Source: a virus | DNA length: 41,941 bases | Strand: one strand, 5' to 3' | IMG/VR virus record: IMGVR_UViG_3300032331_002706 | Coordinates: 1-41,941 of that record | Shown: in pieces, positions 31,306 through 38,592 of the stretch | How positions within the stretch are numbered: the first letter of the stretch is position 1 | Layout of the letters: the number at the start of each line of letters is the position of its first letter | The notes under the pieces: model-generated | Databases searched by the model: none | The model's input: only the letters and a program-made list of their open reading frames with translations | Told to the model about the DNA's origin: nothing | Position numbers and translations under genes: made by a program

Positions 31306-31740
31306 ATGAAATACGCTATAACATCAATGTACGCTAATCCAATTCACCCAGGACATATTGAATGTCTTAGATTATCTAAAGAATTGTGTGATGAATTATG
31401 GGTTATTGTAAATAACGACAAACAAGCCGAATTAAAACGAGGTGTACCTTCTTTTCAGGATGAACAATATAGAAAAGAAGTAGTAGGAGCTATAAAATAT
31501 GTTGACCATGTTTTTATCTCAACAGATAGTGATGGAAGTGTTTGTAAAACACTTAACAATTTATTTTTAGCTATAAAAAACATAGACAGCGACGCAGAAG
31601 TCATTTTTACCAAAGGTGGTGATAGATTTGCTGATCATATTCTTGAAAAAGAAATATGTGATTCTTTAGGAATAAAAATCATAGATAGTTTAGGTGATAA
31701 AACTCACCATTCGAGTCAAATAATAAGTGTGTTTAAATAA
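31306..31740 (+). CDS. Cytidylyltransferase-like nucleotidyltransferase
   Basis: 144 residues. The HxGH motif is in ANPIHPGHIECLRLS near residue 17, FTKGGDRFAD supplies the second conserved region, and HHSSQIISVF replaces the ISSTxxR signature. This fold transfers a nucleotide to a small phosphorylated substrate (as in glycerol-3-phosphate cytidylyltransferase, phosphopantetheine or heptose-phosphate adenylyltransferases). The substrate cannot be read from sequence. Such enzymes in phages may alter surface sugars or cofactors. It follows small genes and precedes the lysis-type block. Confidence 0.8.
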   Translation: MKYAITSMYANPIHPGHIECLRLSKELCDELWVIVNNDKQAELKRGVPSFQDEQYRKEVVGAIKYVDHVFISTDSDGSVCKTLNNLFLAIKNIDSDAEVIFTKGGDRFADHILEKEICDSLGIKIIDSLGDKTHHSSQIISVFK

Positions 31741-31839
31741 ATTTTAGTAAAAAAATATAATTTTTTTGTATTTTATCCATATGTATTATAAATAGGTTGT
31801 TTAAAATGGTTTATATATAACAATATAAAACAAAACAAT
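31741..31839 (+). promoter_or_regulatory. Leader region before lysis-type genes
   Basis: 99 AT-rich bases. A T-run ending in TTTG (31765-31768) and TATAAATA (31787-31794) are present, but the spacing (18 bases) and box do not match the other promoters well. No hairpin was found. Probably contains a promoter whose exact position I cannot fix. Confidence 0.35.
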
Positions 31840-32088
31840 ATGAACTTTAAACAATGGATAATTGATTTATTCAAAGACGAAAGAGGATCAACCTCAGTTA
31901 AACCCGTAGTAGCATTTACTGGAACATTATTTTTATGTGTAACTATGACCTTAAACAGTTACTCACATGAATCTTTTAAACCAGCAGAATCATTAGTTAA
32001 TGCTGTTTTAGTTATCACTGCCATTGGTATGGGAGCAGATACTTTAGACAAGTTTACTAAAAAATCAAACAATACACCTGCAGAGTAA
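31840..32088 (+). CDS. Two-span membrane protein, holin/antiholin candidate
   Basis: 82 residues. A cytoplasmic-looking start (NFKQWIIDLFKDERGSTS) is followed by membrane segments at about 24-40 (VVAFTGTLFLCVTMTL) and 52-70 (LVNAVLVITAIGMGADTL), with a short charged end (KFTKKSNNTPAE). Size and two-span topology are those of small phage holins. Position next to another membrane protein and the endolysin two genes on supports a lysis role, but no named holin family was recognised. Confidence 0.55.
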   Translation: MNFKQWIIDLFKDERGSTSVKPVVAFTGTLFLCVTMTLNSYSHESFKPAESLVNAVLVITAIGMGADTLDKFTKKSNNTPAE

Positions 32089-32116
32089 GTTAATAAAAAC
32101 TTTAAATTAACTAACA

Positions 32117-32509
32117 ATGAATGATTTAGGTAAATTTATCCCACTTTTTTTAAGTGGAGGATGGATAGTATTACTTATTGGAGCAGCAGGAATGGTAGCT
32201 AGATTAGCTACTAGTAAAAATCCTGAAGACAAAACCCCAAAGCAAATTATTAGTAATATAATAGCGGCAATGATCGCTTCGCTAATTGCTTGGTTTATAC
32301 TAGAGCAATTCGAAGTTGCATCAATGTATAAGGCAATTGCTTATGGTCTAGTAGGGCTAAATTCACCAGAATTACTAACAGGCATAATTAAAATATCAAC
32401 CAACTTTGCTAATAACCCAACAGAGTTTTTAAAAAATATAAAAACAGGTGGTGAACCTCCATCTAAAAAAAAAGTAACTACTAAACCTAAACCACGAACT
32501 AAAAAATAA
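32117..32509 (+). CDS. Holin-like membrane protein with Lys-rich tail
   Basis: 130 residues. Membrane segments lie at about 8-28 (LFLSGGWIVLLIGAAGMVA) and 44-64 (IISNIIAAMIASLIAWFIL), with a possible third at 72-90. The tail GGEPPSKKKVTTKPKPRTKK is strongly basic, as in many holins. It lies between another membrane protein and the two-span protein at 32514. The holin would form the lesion letting the endolysin reach the wall. The exact partner roles of the three membrane proteins are uncertain. Confidence 0.65.
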   Translation: MNDLGKFIPLFLSGGWIVLLIGAAGMVARLATSKNPEDKTPKQIISNIIAAMIASLIAWFILEQFEVASMYKAIAYGLVGLNSPELLTGIIKISTNFANNPTEFLKNIKTGGEPPSKKKVTTKPKPRTKK

Positions 32510-32513
32510 TAAT

Positions 32514-33227
32514 ATGAAAAGTTCTACAATCATGATTATACTCACAGCAATTATTATAGCTGTAGCATCATTTGGAAAATATGTTGATGGTAAAATCCAC
32601 GCATCAGCAACCACAATTTTAGAAGACAGATTAAAACCAGGTCCACTTTTATCACATAGGTTTGATTATTATGGAACTTACATTGATGATGCCTTTTCAA
32701 CCAACATTATCAGTATAGATACATTATTAGCTCACAAGAGTGAAATAATGGATTCTAGAGAACAAACTGATAAAGAATGGAAAGCATATCTTAATACTTA
32801 CCTAGTACCAGAAGAAGATTCAGTTGCTCATTTAGCAGACAAGCAAATGATTGATGTAGATAATAAATTAGATGCAATATTTGATTTAGCTCAAACTGAC
32901 AAAGCAGGCGCTCAAAAATTGTTAGAGCAAAGTAAAATTAAAGAAGACATACCATCAATAACAGATAAAGTTAACTGGTTAACTGATTTACAAACTAGGG
33001 TTGGGCAAGAAGAAACAATTAAAATGTTAAATCTAATAGCAATATTCGATAATTTTATGATTGGTTCATTAGCATTAGCTATAATGTTAATAGGATCCAT
33101 AATATACGAGGCTATTAGAAACAGAAAAGAAAAACAACCAGTTAAAACATCAACTAAAATGTCAGCCGCAAAGAAAAAATCAACAACTAAAACTCCAACT
33201 AAAAAACCAGTTACAAAGAAAAAATGA
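32514..33227 (+). CDS. Two-span membrane protein with external helical domain
   Basis: 237 residues. An N-terminal membrane anchor (IMIILTAIIIAVASFG), a ~150-residue outside segment of acidic helices (DTLLAHKSEIMDSREQTDKE, LDAIFDLAQTDKAGAQKL), a second membrane span at about 180-198 (IGSLALAIMLIGSII), then a basic Lys/Thr tail. This topology and helix pattern resembles four-helix-bundle sensor modules rather than known spanins. Starting four bases after the holin-like gene, it may regulate lysis timing by sensing the periplasm, comparable in logic to antiholins; this is inference. Its last bases overlap the next gene (ATGA). Confidence 0.6.
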   Translation: MKSSTIMIILTAIIIAVASFGKYVDGKIHASATTILEDRLKPGPLLSHRFDYYGTYIDDAFSTNIISIDTLLAHKSEIMDSREQTDKEWKAYLNTYLVPEEDSVAHLADKQMIDVDNKLDAIFDLAQTDKAGAQKLLEQSKIKEDIPSITDKVNWLTDLQTRVGQEETIKMLNLIAIFDNFMIGSLALAIMLIGSIIYEAIRNRKEKQPVKTSTKMSAAKKKSTTKTPTKKPVTKKK

Positions 33228-33679
33228 GAAAAATACTATTAATATTAATGTTGCTGATAAGTTCAGTAGCGTATAGTCAAAAGAATTACATATGTGCTGG
33301 TACAGGAGTATTCTTTAATTCACCAATCGCTGATTGGAGAAACACAATGGGTGCTAGTGTTGAGTATGGTCGATATTTTAAATCAGGCATAGCAGTAGGT
33401 GTTAACTTTGGATATTGGTCTTTTTTAAAAGGAACTGAGTTTAATGGATTAAAAATATCATTTCCTGTTTTTAGTAATGATTATTATAGTTTTTCCTTTA
33501 GTGGAGGAGTAAATTATTTTTACAAACCTAAAGATATTTTATTAGAATATGACTTTAACAGCAATATTTATATAAGTAAAGATAAATCAGTTTCATTGGT
33601 GCTAAATTACTGTCGACAAAGTGGGTTAGGATATGATAAGGCTGAGAGTTTTAATATTGGAATTAACAAAGATTTTTAA
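33224..33679 (+). CDS. Exported outer-membrane beta-barrel-like protein
   Basis: 151 residues. Signal peptide MRKILLILMLLISSVAYSQ. The mature part alternates polar and hydrophobic residues in short strands (YICAGTGVFFNSPI, GIAVGVNFGYWSFLKG, YYSFSFSGGVNYFYK, SVSLVLNYCRQSGLG) and ends in Phe (INKDF), the usual C-terminal signal for outer-membrane barrel insertion. Translational overlap (ATGA) with the preceding membrane protein implies joint expression. An eight-strand barrel in the host outer membrane is plausible; roles could be exclusion of other phages or outer-membrane disruption at lysis. Confidence 0.65.
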   Translation: MRKILLILMLLISSVAYSQKNYICAGTGVFFNSPIADWRNTMGASVEYGRYFKSGIAVGVNFGYWSFLKGTEFNGLKISFPVFSNDYYSFSFSGGVNYFYKPKDILLEYDFNSNIYISKDKSVSLVLNYCRQSGLGYDKAESFNIGINKDF

Positions 33680-33712
33680 ATCAAATAAATAATAAACTAA
33701 AACAAAAAACCC

Positions 33713-34534
33713 ATGTTATTAAAAAATGGATCTTCTGGAGCAGATGTAAAACAACTCCAAGAAAAATTAGGTTTAGGTGCTGATGGTATTTTCGGTGCCG
33801 GTACAGAAGCAAAAGTAAAAGAATGGCAAGCAGCAAACGGTTTAACAGCTGATGGTATTGTTGGTGATGGTACTTGGTCTAAAATGTTTGGATCATCTAC
33901 ACCTGCAGCAGCTGCAGTTACAATTCCAGCATCAAGCTTTAAATTAGGAGCTTTAAAAGGTCATATTCCTGATGCAGTTATTGCTCAAATCCCTGACACA
34001 GCTGCTAAATTCAACATTACAACCCCATTACGTTTAGCTCATTTCTTGGCACAATGTGGTCATGAATCAGCTGGATTTAAAGCTGTATCTGAAAATTTAA
34101 ACTACTCTGCAGATGGATTAGTTAAAATATTTGGAAAATATTTCAATGCTACAACAGCAGCAGGTTATGCTCGTAACCCTGAAAAGATTGCAAACAAAGT
34201 ATACTCATCAAGAATGGGTAATGGAAATGAAGCATCTGGTGAAGGTTGGAAACATAGAGGTCGTGGGTACATCCAATTAACTGGTAAAGACAATTACAAA
34301 GCATTTGATGCAACTGTAGAAGACGATATCTTAGCAAATCCAGACTTAGTAGCTACTAAATATCCTTTAGCATCAGCTGCATTCTTCTTTAACAAAAACG
34401 GATTGTGGGCCATTTGTGATAAAGGAGCCGACGATGCTACTGTTACAGCAGTAACAAAACGTGTTAATGGAGGAACCATCGGATTAGCAGACAGATTAAA
34501 ACATTTTAAAGAATATTACGCTCTTTTAAAATAA
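33713..34534 (+). CDS. Endolysin: peptidoglycan-binding domain + GH19 glycosidase
   Basis: 273 residues. Residues 1-58 are a PG_binding_1 domain (LLKNGSSGADVKQLQEKLG, GIFGAGTEAKVKEWQAANG, DGIVGDGTWSKMF). Residues ~75-273 are a GH19 chitinase-like lysozyme: AHFLAQCGHESAGFKA with catalytic Glu118, SENLNYSADGLVKIF with Glu127, and GEGWKHRGRGYIQLTGKDNY. GH19 endolysins cut the glycan strands of peptidoglycan. No signal peptide is present, so release depends on a holin, matching the membrane genes just upstream. The promoter repeat immediately downstream may also end this transcript. Confidence 0.92.
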   Translation: MLLKNGSSGADVKQLQEKLGLGADGIFGAGTEAKVKEWQAANGLTADGIVGDGTWSKMFGSSTPAAAAVTIPASSFKLGALKGHIPDAVIAQIPDTAAKFNITTPLRLAHFLAQCGHESAGFKAVSENLNYSADGLVKIFGKYFNATTAAGYARNPEKIANKVYSSRMGNGNEASGEGWKHRGRGYIQLTGKDNYKAFDATVEDDILANPDLVATKYPLASAAFFFNKNGLWAICDKGADDATVTAVTKRVNGGTIGLADRLKHFKEYYALLK

Positions 34535-34540
34535 AATACT

Positions 34541-34590
34541 TAAATATTATAAAATAAGTTTGGCTCCGTTAAGGAGCCATCTTATATTTA
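34541..34590 (+). repeat. Dispersed promoter/hairpin repeat, copy 3
   Basis: TAAATATTATAAAATAAG followed by the TTTGGCTCC hairpin; matches 25171-25222 and 25575-25628. Confidence 0.8.
34559..34590 (+). promoter_or_regulatory. Composite promoter; mRNA probably leaderless
   Basis: TTTG 34559-34562, 20 bases, TATATTTA 34583-34590; stem GGCTCC (34562-34567) / GGAGCC (34573-34578). The ATG at 34595 is four bases after the box. Confidence 0.75.
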
Positions 34591-34594
34591 CAAC

Positions 34595-35098
34595 ATGAGT
34601 GAACATAATAATATTTTAAGTCATTACAAATTAGCATCACAAGATACTTTAAATAAAGAATTAAGTAAACTAACCCCACTTAAATACAATAAATTCTTTT
34701 GGTGGAGGAATTATACCAACCCAAATAAACCACTTAGCAAACACAGTTCATTAGTGGAAAAAATTCACAATGGTGATTATGATATTTCTCATTATTACTG
34801 GATGGCTCAACAAACCATAGTTGAAGCTAAGAAGAAAATAAACACAGATAGAGATACACGTACTATACAGAAAGAAAAAACAATGGTCGATCGTGAAAAA
34901 CACAGACGGTTAATGGCTGATTTTGAAAAAGACGATAATGAACGTTTAGAAAATATGTATAAAATATTTAGTTCTACATTTCGTTTAACAAAAGATGAAC
35001 TATATAATCTTATGTTGAACTTTGATGGAACATTAGAAGATTTCTACTATCACATGAGAAGCTTGGCTACCCAAAATAAAAATCATATATTTAAATAA
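34595..35098 (+). CDS. Hypothetical soluble helical protein
   Basis: 167 residues, charged and helical (QTIVEAKKKINTDRDTRTI, MADFEKDDNERLENMYK). Aromatic cluster FFWWRNYTNPNKP near residue 34. No family recognised. Its 3' end contains the promoter of the next gene (35062-35093), so the last residues are constrained by that overlap. It opens the 7-deazaguanine block, but no link can be shown. Confidence 0.6.
   Translation: MSEHNNILSHYKLASQDTLNKELSKLTPLKYNKFFWWRNYTNPNKPLSKHSSLVEKIHNGDYDISHYYWMAQQTIVEAKKKINTDRDTRTIQKEKTMVDREKHRRLMADFEKDDNERLENMYKIFSSTFRLTKDELYNLMLNFDGTLEDFYYHMRSLATQNKNHIFK
35062..35093 (+). promoter_or_regulatory. Promoter inside the 3' end of the preceding gene
   Basis: CTTG 35062-35065 (in CTTGGCTACCC), 20 bases, TATATTTA 35086-35093; ATG of the TGT-like gene at 35113. 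Confidence 0.65.
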
Positions 35099-35112
35099 AT
35101 AAAAATAGAAAA

Positions 35113-36147
35113 ATGAAAACAATTAAAATTTCTCATGAAGTTCCGTTATGTCTCTTAGAAGAAAGTCTTACATTTTGTGATTACCAGTATGCTCTACCTC
35201 ATCTGTTAGAATCAAATGAAACATACAGATTACATTTCCTTAGATGTAAAAATAAAGGAGTTGAAATATACATGGATAATAGTTTACATGAATTAGGACA
35301 TTCAATGGATGCAGATGTTCTTTTAAAATGGATAAATATTCTTGAACCATCAAATTTCTTTATTCCAGATGTATGGGAAGATTGTACAGCATCAATGGTT
35401 AATGCAAAGTATTGGTCTAAGATTCAATTACCTAAAAACACAACTAAAGTTGCAGTTGTACAGGCTAAGTCAATTAATGAGGCTGTTATATGTACTCAAA
35501 ACTATATAGATTTAGGATATGAGAAAATAGCATATTCTTATGGAGCATCATATTACAATGATATATACCCACATATTAATAAAGATTTAGGTAAAGCTTT
35601 AGGACGACTTAAAATGATATCAACTTTATATAGTAATGGAGTATTATTACCTACAAGTAGAGTTCATTTATTAGGTACAGCATGTCCTATTGAATTTTCT
35701 TTATATAAAGGAATAAAATGTATTGAATCTGTAGACACATCTAATCCAATCATGTCAGCTATAGATGGTATAAAATATAATAATTTAGGAACTCATAGTA
35801 AACCTAAATCTAATATGAACAGTTGTTCAAATATAGATTATAAAGATATAAACATGGAATTATTAAACCACAACGTTAAAACTTTTAAAAATATCATAAA
35901 AACAAATAATATGGACGATAACAAACAAAATGTTGAATTAATGTCATTATATGACTATTTAAAAAGACCAGCAGGAGCAGAATTAGGAAAAAAAGTATAT
36001 GAATATGCTCGAAAAACAAATCAAGCTAAACGTATACAAACTAGAGAAATTTCAAATTCTAAATATAAAGGAACAGTACTTTTATATCCTAAACATGTAT
36101 TAGACCAGTATTTTGCACCAGAAGAAGTTATAGATTTACCATTTTAA
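35113..36147 (+). CDS. TGT/DpdA-like 7-deazaguanine transglycosylase with fused C-terminal domain
   Basis: 344 residues. Residues 1-266 look like a tRNA-guanine transglycosylase-type barrel of the phage DpdA group: EIYMDNSLHELGHSMD, FFIPDVWEDCTASM, VAVVQAKSINEAV, KIAYSYGASYYNDI, TSRVHLLGTACPIEF and CIESVDTSNPIMSAIDG. DpdA proteins exchange guanine in DNA for preQ0-type bases. Its place beside queC, queD, queE and folE supports this over tRNA modification. From Met267 (35911) a second domain (MSLYDYLKRPAGAELGKKVY, TREISNSKYKGTVLLYPKHV) follows, of a type I associate with separate small phage proteins. A frame fusion, or internal translation from 35911, is possible. Confidence 0.62.
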   Translation: MKTIKISHEVPLCLLEESLTFCDYQYALPHLLESNETYRLHFLRCKNKGVEIYMDNSLHELGHSMDADVLLKWINILEPSNFFIPDVWEDCTASMVNAKYWSKIQLPKNTTKVAVVQAKSINEAVICTQNYIDLGYEKIAYSYGASYYNDIYPHINKDLGKALGRLKMISTLYSNGVLLPTSRVHLLGTACPIEFSLYKGIKCIESVDTSNPIMSAIDGIKYNNLGTHSKPKSNMNSCSNIDYKDINMELLNHNVKTFKNIIKTNNMDDNKQNVELMSLYDYLKRPAGAELGKKVYEYARKTNQAKRIQTREISNSKYKGTVLLYPKHVLDQYFAPEEVIDLPF

Positions 36148-36158
36148 AATAAAATTAT

Positions 36159-36413
36159 ATGCCAAGATTTTTTACAGAAGAATTAGATATAGACGTTGAT
36201 GATTTTTTATCAAGTTGCTCAACAAAAGAAATTAAAGAAATCATTGATCTTCTTCAAGAAGAAGGACATTTAGAATATGGTTATAACATAACCGGTCGTG
36301 AATCAATAAACGAACGTATATTCTTAGAATCTTTATTTAAAATAAAAGATAACTGGATGAATTTGTCTAAAGAAGAAGAAGATATTATATTAAACATATC
36401 AAAACGATTTTAA
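36159..36413 (+). CDS. Small acidic hypothetical protein
   Basis: 84 residues, acidic. PRFFTEELDIDVDDFLSSCS, then KEIKEIIDLLQEEGHLEYGY, has a helix-turn-helix look but no recognised family. It starts 11 bases after the transglycosylase-like gene and probably belongs to the same transcript. A similar small protein is common near modification or replication genes of Bacteroidota phages, but I know of no function. Confidence 0.55.
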   Translation: MPRFFTEELDIDVDDFLSSCSTKEIKEIIDLLQEEGHLEYGYNITGRESINERIFLESLFKIKDNWMNLSKEEEDIILNISKRF

Positions 36414-36419
36414 TGTTTA

Positions 36420-36451
36420 TTTGGAAAACTAAAAAATATTTATTATATTAC
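36420..36451 (+). promoter_or_regulatory. Promoter of queC; mRNA probably leaderless
   Basis: TTTG 36420-36423, 20 bases, TATATTAC 36444-36451; the ATG at 36456 is four bases downstream. Confidence 0.65.
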
Positions 36452-36455
36452 AATT

Positions 36456-37361
36456 ATGGAAAATAAAACAAAACAAGCTGTCCTTTCACTCAGCGGAGGA
36501 ATGGATTCAAGTACATTATTGCTTCATTTATTATCTAAAGGATATGAAGTAACTGCTTTATCATTTGATTACGGACAAAAACATAAAATCGAATTAGAGC
36601 GAGCATCTGAATTAGTTAACTATATTAATCATACTATTGATAATTTAGATTTTGATAAAAAAATTCAATGGGTAATGAGAAATAGAGATATAGAATTAGA
36701 AAATCTATATGTTACAGAAGCAGCTAATAATATGACTCAAATTAAACATCAAATTATTAAATTAGATGGTTTATCACAATTACTAAACTCATCATTAGTT
36801 GAAGGTGGAACTGAAGTGCCTGAAGGACATTATGTTGAAGAAAATATGAAAGACACAGTTGTTCCAAATCGTAATAAAATATTTAGTTCTATTATCCAAG
36901 CTGCAGCATTATCAGCAGCTGAAGTGAATGATACAGAATGTGCTATTGCAATGGGGATTCATGCAGGTGATCATTCAATTTATCCTGATTGTAGACAAGA
37001 ATTTAGAGATGCTGATTTTGAAGCATTTAAACTTGGTAATTGGGGTTCTGAAAAAGTAACATTATATACTCCATATCTTAAAGGAGACAAGTTTGATATT
37101 TTACAAGACGGAGAAAAATGTTGCAAACAATTAGATTTAGATTTTAATGAAATTTATAAACGTACTAATACATCATACAAACCTATGAAACATAATGGGG
37201 TATGGTATAGCGATTACAAATCAGCATCATCAGTAGAACGTATTGAAGCGTTTATCAAATTAGGCCTTCCAGACTCAGTAGAATATGCTGATGAAACAGG
37301 TCCAGTAACATGGGAAGTAGCTAAAAAACATGTTGAACAGATTTTGGATTCTCACAAATAA
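36456..37361 (+). CDS. queC: QueC, 7-cyano-7-deazaguanine (preQ0) synthase, variant
   Basis: 301 residues, longer than the usual ~220-240. The PP-loop ATPase signature SGGMDSS is at 13-19, followed by EVTALSFDYGQKHKIELERA. VVPNRNKIFSSIIQAAALSA and GIHAGDHSIYPDCRQEF are standard QueC blocks. QueC uses ATP and ammonia to turn carboxy-deazaguanine into preQ0 through an amide intermediate. The usual zinc site (TxSCY then C-x2-C-x2-C before ERxxAF) reads TNTSYKPMKHNG and DYKSASSVERIEAF, with all these cysteines absent; only GEKCCKQ remains upstream. About 60 extra residues lie between 60 and 120. Activity may be altered. Confidence 0.9.
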   Translation: MENKTKQAVLSLSGGMDSSTLLLHLLSKGYEVTALSFDYGQKHKIELERASELVNYINHTIDNLDFDKKIQWVMRNRDIELENLYVTEAANNMTQIKHQIIKLDGLSQLLNSSLVEGGTEVPEGHYVEENMKDTVVPNRNKIFSSIIQAAALSAAEVNDTECAIAMGIHAGDHSIYPDCRQEFRDADFEAFKLGNWGSEKVTLYTPYLKGDKFDILQDGEKCCKQLDLDFNEIYKRTNTSYKPMKHNGVWYSDYKSASSVERIEAFIKLGLPDSVEYADETGPVTWEVAKKHVEQILDSHK

Positions 37362-37374
37362 GGTATTATATTTA
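37343..37374 (+). promoter_or_regulatory. Promoter inside the 3' end of queC
   Basis: TTTG 37343-37346, 20 bases, TATATTTA 37367-37374; next ATG at 37384. Confidence 0.7.
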
Positions 37375-37383
37375 TAATACAAT

Positions 37384-37587
37384 ATGAAGCGTAAACAAAA
37401 ACTAGAAAAAGAAGAATTCATTGTTATGAATAGACATAATGAAGTATACTCAGGTATGAAGAATGGAGGTGAATTCCAATGGACATCTAATTGGTATGAC
37501 GCTAAACCATTAGAATATTCTAGTACAGCACTCATTAAACTGATGTATTCTAGTGTAGAATTAATCAGAATAGAAGATTTTTATTAA
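37384..37587 (+). CDS. Small hypothetical protein
   Basis: 67 residues. KRKQKLEKEEFIVMNRHNEV, then GGEFQWTSNWYDAKPLEYSS, suggests a small mixed beta/alpha domain. Own promoter. No family recognised and no link to the neighbouring pathway other than co-transcription. Confidence 0.55.
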   Translation: MKRKQKLEKEEFIVMNRHNEVYSGMKNGGEFQWTSNWYDAKPLEYSSTALIKLMYSSVELIRIEDFY

Positions 37588-37605
37588 AAACAAAAAACAA
37601 AATAT

Positions 37606-37872
37606 ATGAATAAAACAATTTGGTATTTCTCAGCACCGTGGTGCCAACCATGTAAAGCATTTGGTCCTACAATGGATAGAGTAAATGAAGTGGTTTCTGT
37701 AAAAAAAGTAAATATTGATTATGAACCTGATGCTCCTGGAAAATATGGTGTAACAAGTATCCCTACTATCATTTTAGTTGAAAACGAACAACCAGTAAAA
37801 CGATATACTGGAGTAATGTCTTATAAAGGTGTTTTAGAATGGGCAGGAATTAATAATACAGAAAATGCATAA
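37606..37872 (+). CDS. Thioredoxin-like protein
   Basis: 88 residues with the redox motif WCQPCK near residue 15 (FSAPWCQPCKAFGP), and the cis-Pro strand SIPTIILVENEQPV. Both Cys are kept, so it is likely an active thiol reductant. It is shorter than host thioredoxin (~105). It ends inside the start region of queD. Candidate clients are the class II reductase at 23316 (Cys608/Cys613 pair) or a pathway enzyme. Confidence 0.9.
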   Translation: MNKTIWYFSAPWCQPCKAFGPTMDRVNEVVSVKKVNIDYEPDAPGKYGVTSIPTIILVENEQPVKRYTGVMSYKGVLEWAGINNTENA

Positions 37873-37873
37873 T

Positions 37874-38341
37874 ATGAAAAAATTTCAATCAACAAAGTTA
37901 TTTGACGGTTATTCAACATGTTTTCGTCAATGGAGTGCAGATAATACTCACTGCAAATTTTTACACGGATATGCTGTATCATTTAGAGTATGGTTTGAAG
38001 GTGAATTAGATCATCGTAATTGGGTATTTGATTTTGGTGGTATGAAACGTGCTAAAACTAAAATACAGGGTATGTCTCCAAAAGATTACTTTGCATACTT
38101 ATTAGACCATACTACAGTAATTGCAGAAGATGATCCTTATTTAGAACACTTTAAAACAATGGATGCTGAAGGTATTATCCAGTTACGTATATTACCTGCT
38201 GTAGGGTGTGAAAAATTTGCAGAATATCTTTACACAACTATCAATGATTTTTTAATGGAAGAAACAGATGGTAGAGTAAAAGCTGCAAAAGTTGAAGTAT
38301 ACGAACATGAAAGAAATAGTGCAATTTACGAAGAAAAATAA
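37874..38341 (+). CDS. queD: QueD, 6-carboxytetrahydropterin synthase
   Basis: 155 residues from ATG 37874; a start at 37865 overlapping the thioredoxin gene is also possible. Family landmarks: STCFRQWSADNTHCKFLHGY, the zinc/active-site region with Cys27, where the usual HGH reads HGY; DHRNWVFDFGGMKRAKT; LLDHTTVIAEDDPY (catalytic Asp-His); and VEVYEHERNSAIY at the end. It turns 7,8-dihydroneopterin triphosphate (the FolE product) into 6-carboxy-tetrahydropterin. The HGY form resembles a large QueD subgroup, so loss of function need not follow. Confidence 0.88.
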   Translation: MKKFQSTKLFDGYSTCFRQWSADNTHCKFLHGYAVSFRVWFEGELDHRNWVFDFGGMKRAKTKIQGMSPKDYFAYLLDHTTVIAEDDPYLEHFKTMDAEGIIQLRILPAVGCEKFAEYLYTTINDFLMEETDGRVKAAKVEVYEHERNSAIYEEK

Positions 38342-38352
38342 AATAAAAATAT

Positions 38353-38592
38353 ATGAAAACAATTTTCAAAAATGGAACTTACGAAAGAGTAAGTAATGAA
38401 GTAGCTGATTATGAAGTCAGAACAGGTAGAGCCAAATACGCCTCTAAAATGGATTGGAAGAAAAATGCACGATCTGCCGTTAGTGTTAAATCTGAAACAG
38501 TAACAGAAGCAGAACAAAAAGGTGAGCATACTAAATCTAAAAAAGCAATGAAAGCAGCTAAATTTAAAGCTAAACAACGCCAGTATGAATAG
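38353..38592 (+). CDS. Small basic hypothetical protein
   Basis: 79 residues, strongly basic in the second half (KGEHTKSKKAMKAAKFKAKQ). The N-terminal part MKTIFKNGTYERVSNEVA is a type I associate with uncharacterised phage proteins. It may bind nucleic acid by charge. It overlaps the next gene by eight bases. Confidence 0.55.
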   Translation: MKTIFKNGTYERVSNEVADYEVRTGRAKYASKMDWKKNARSAVSVKSETVTEAEQKGEHTKSKKAMKAAKFKAKQRQYE

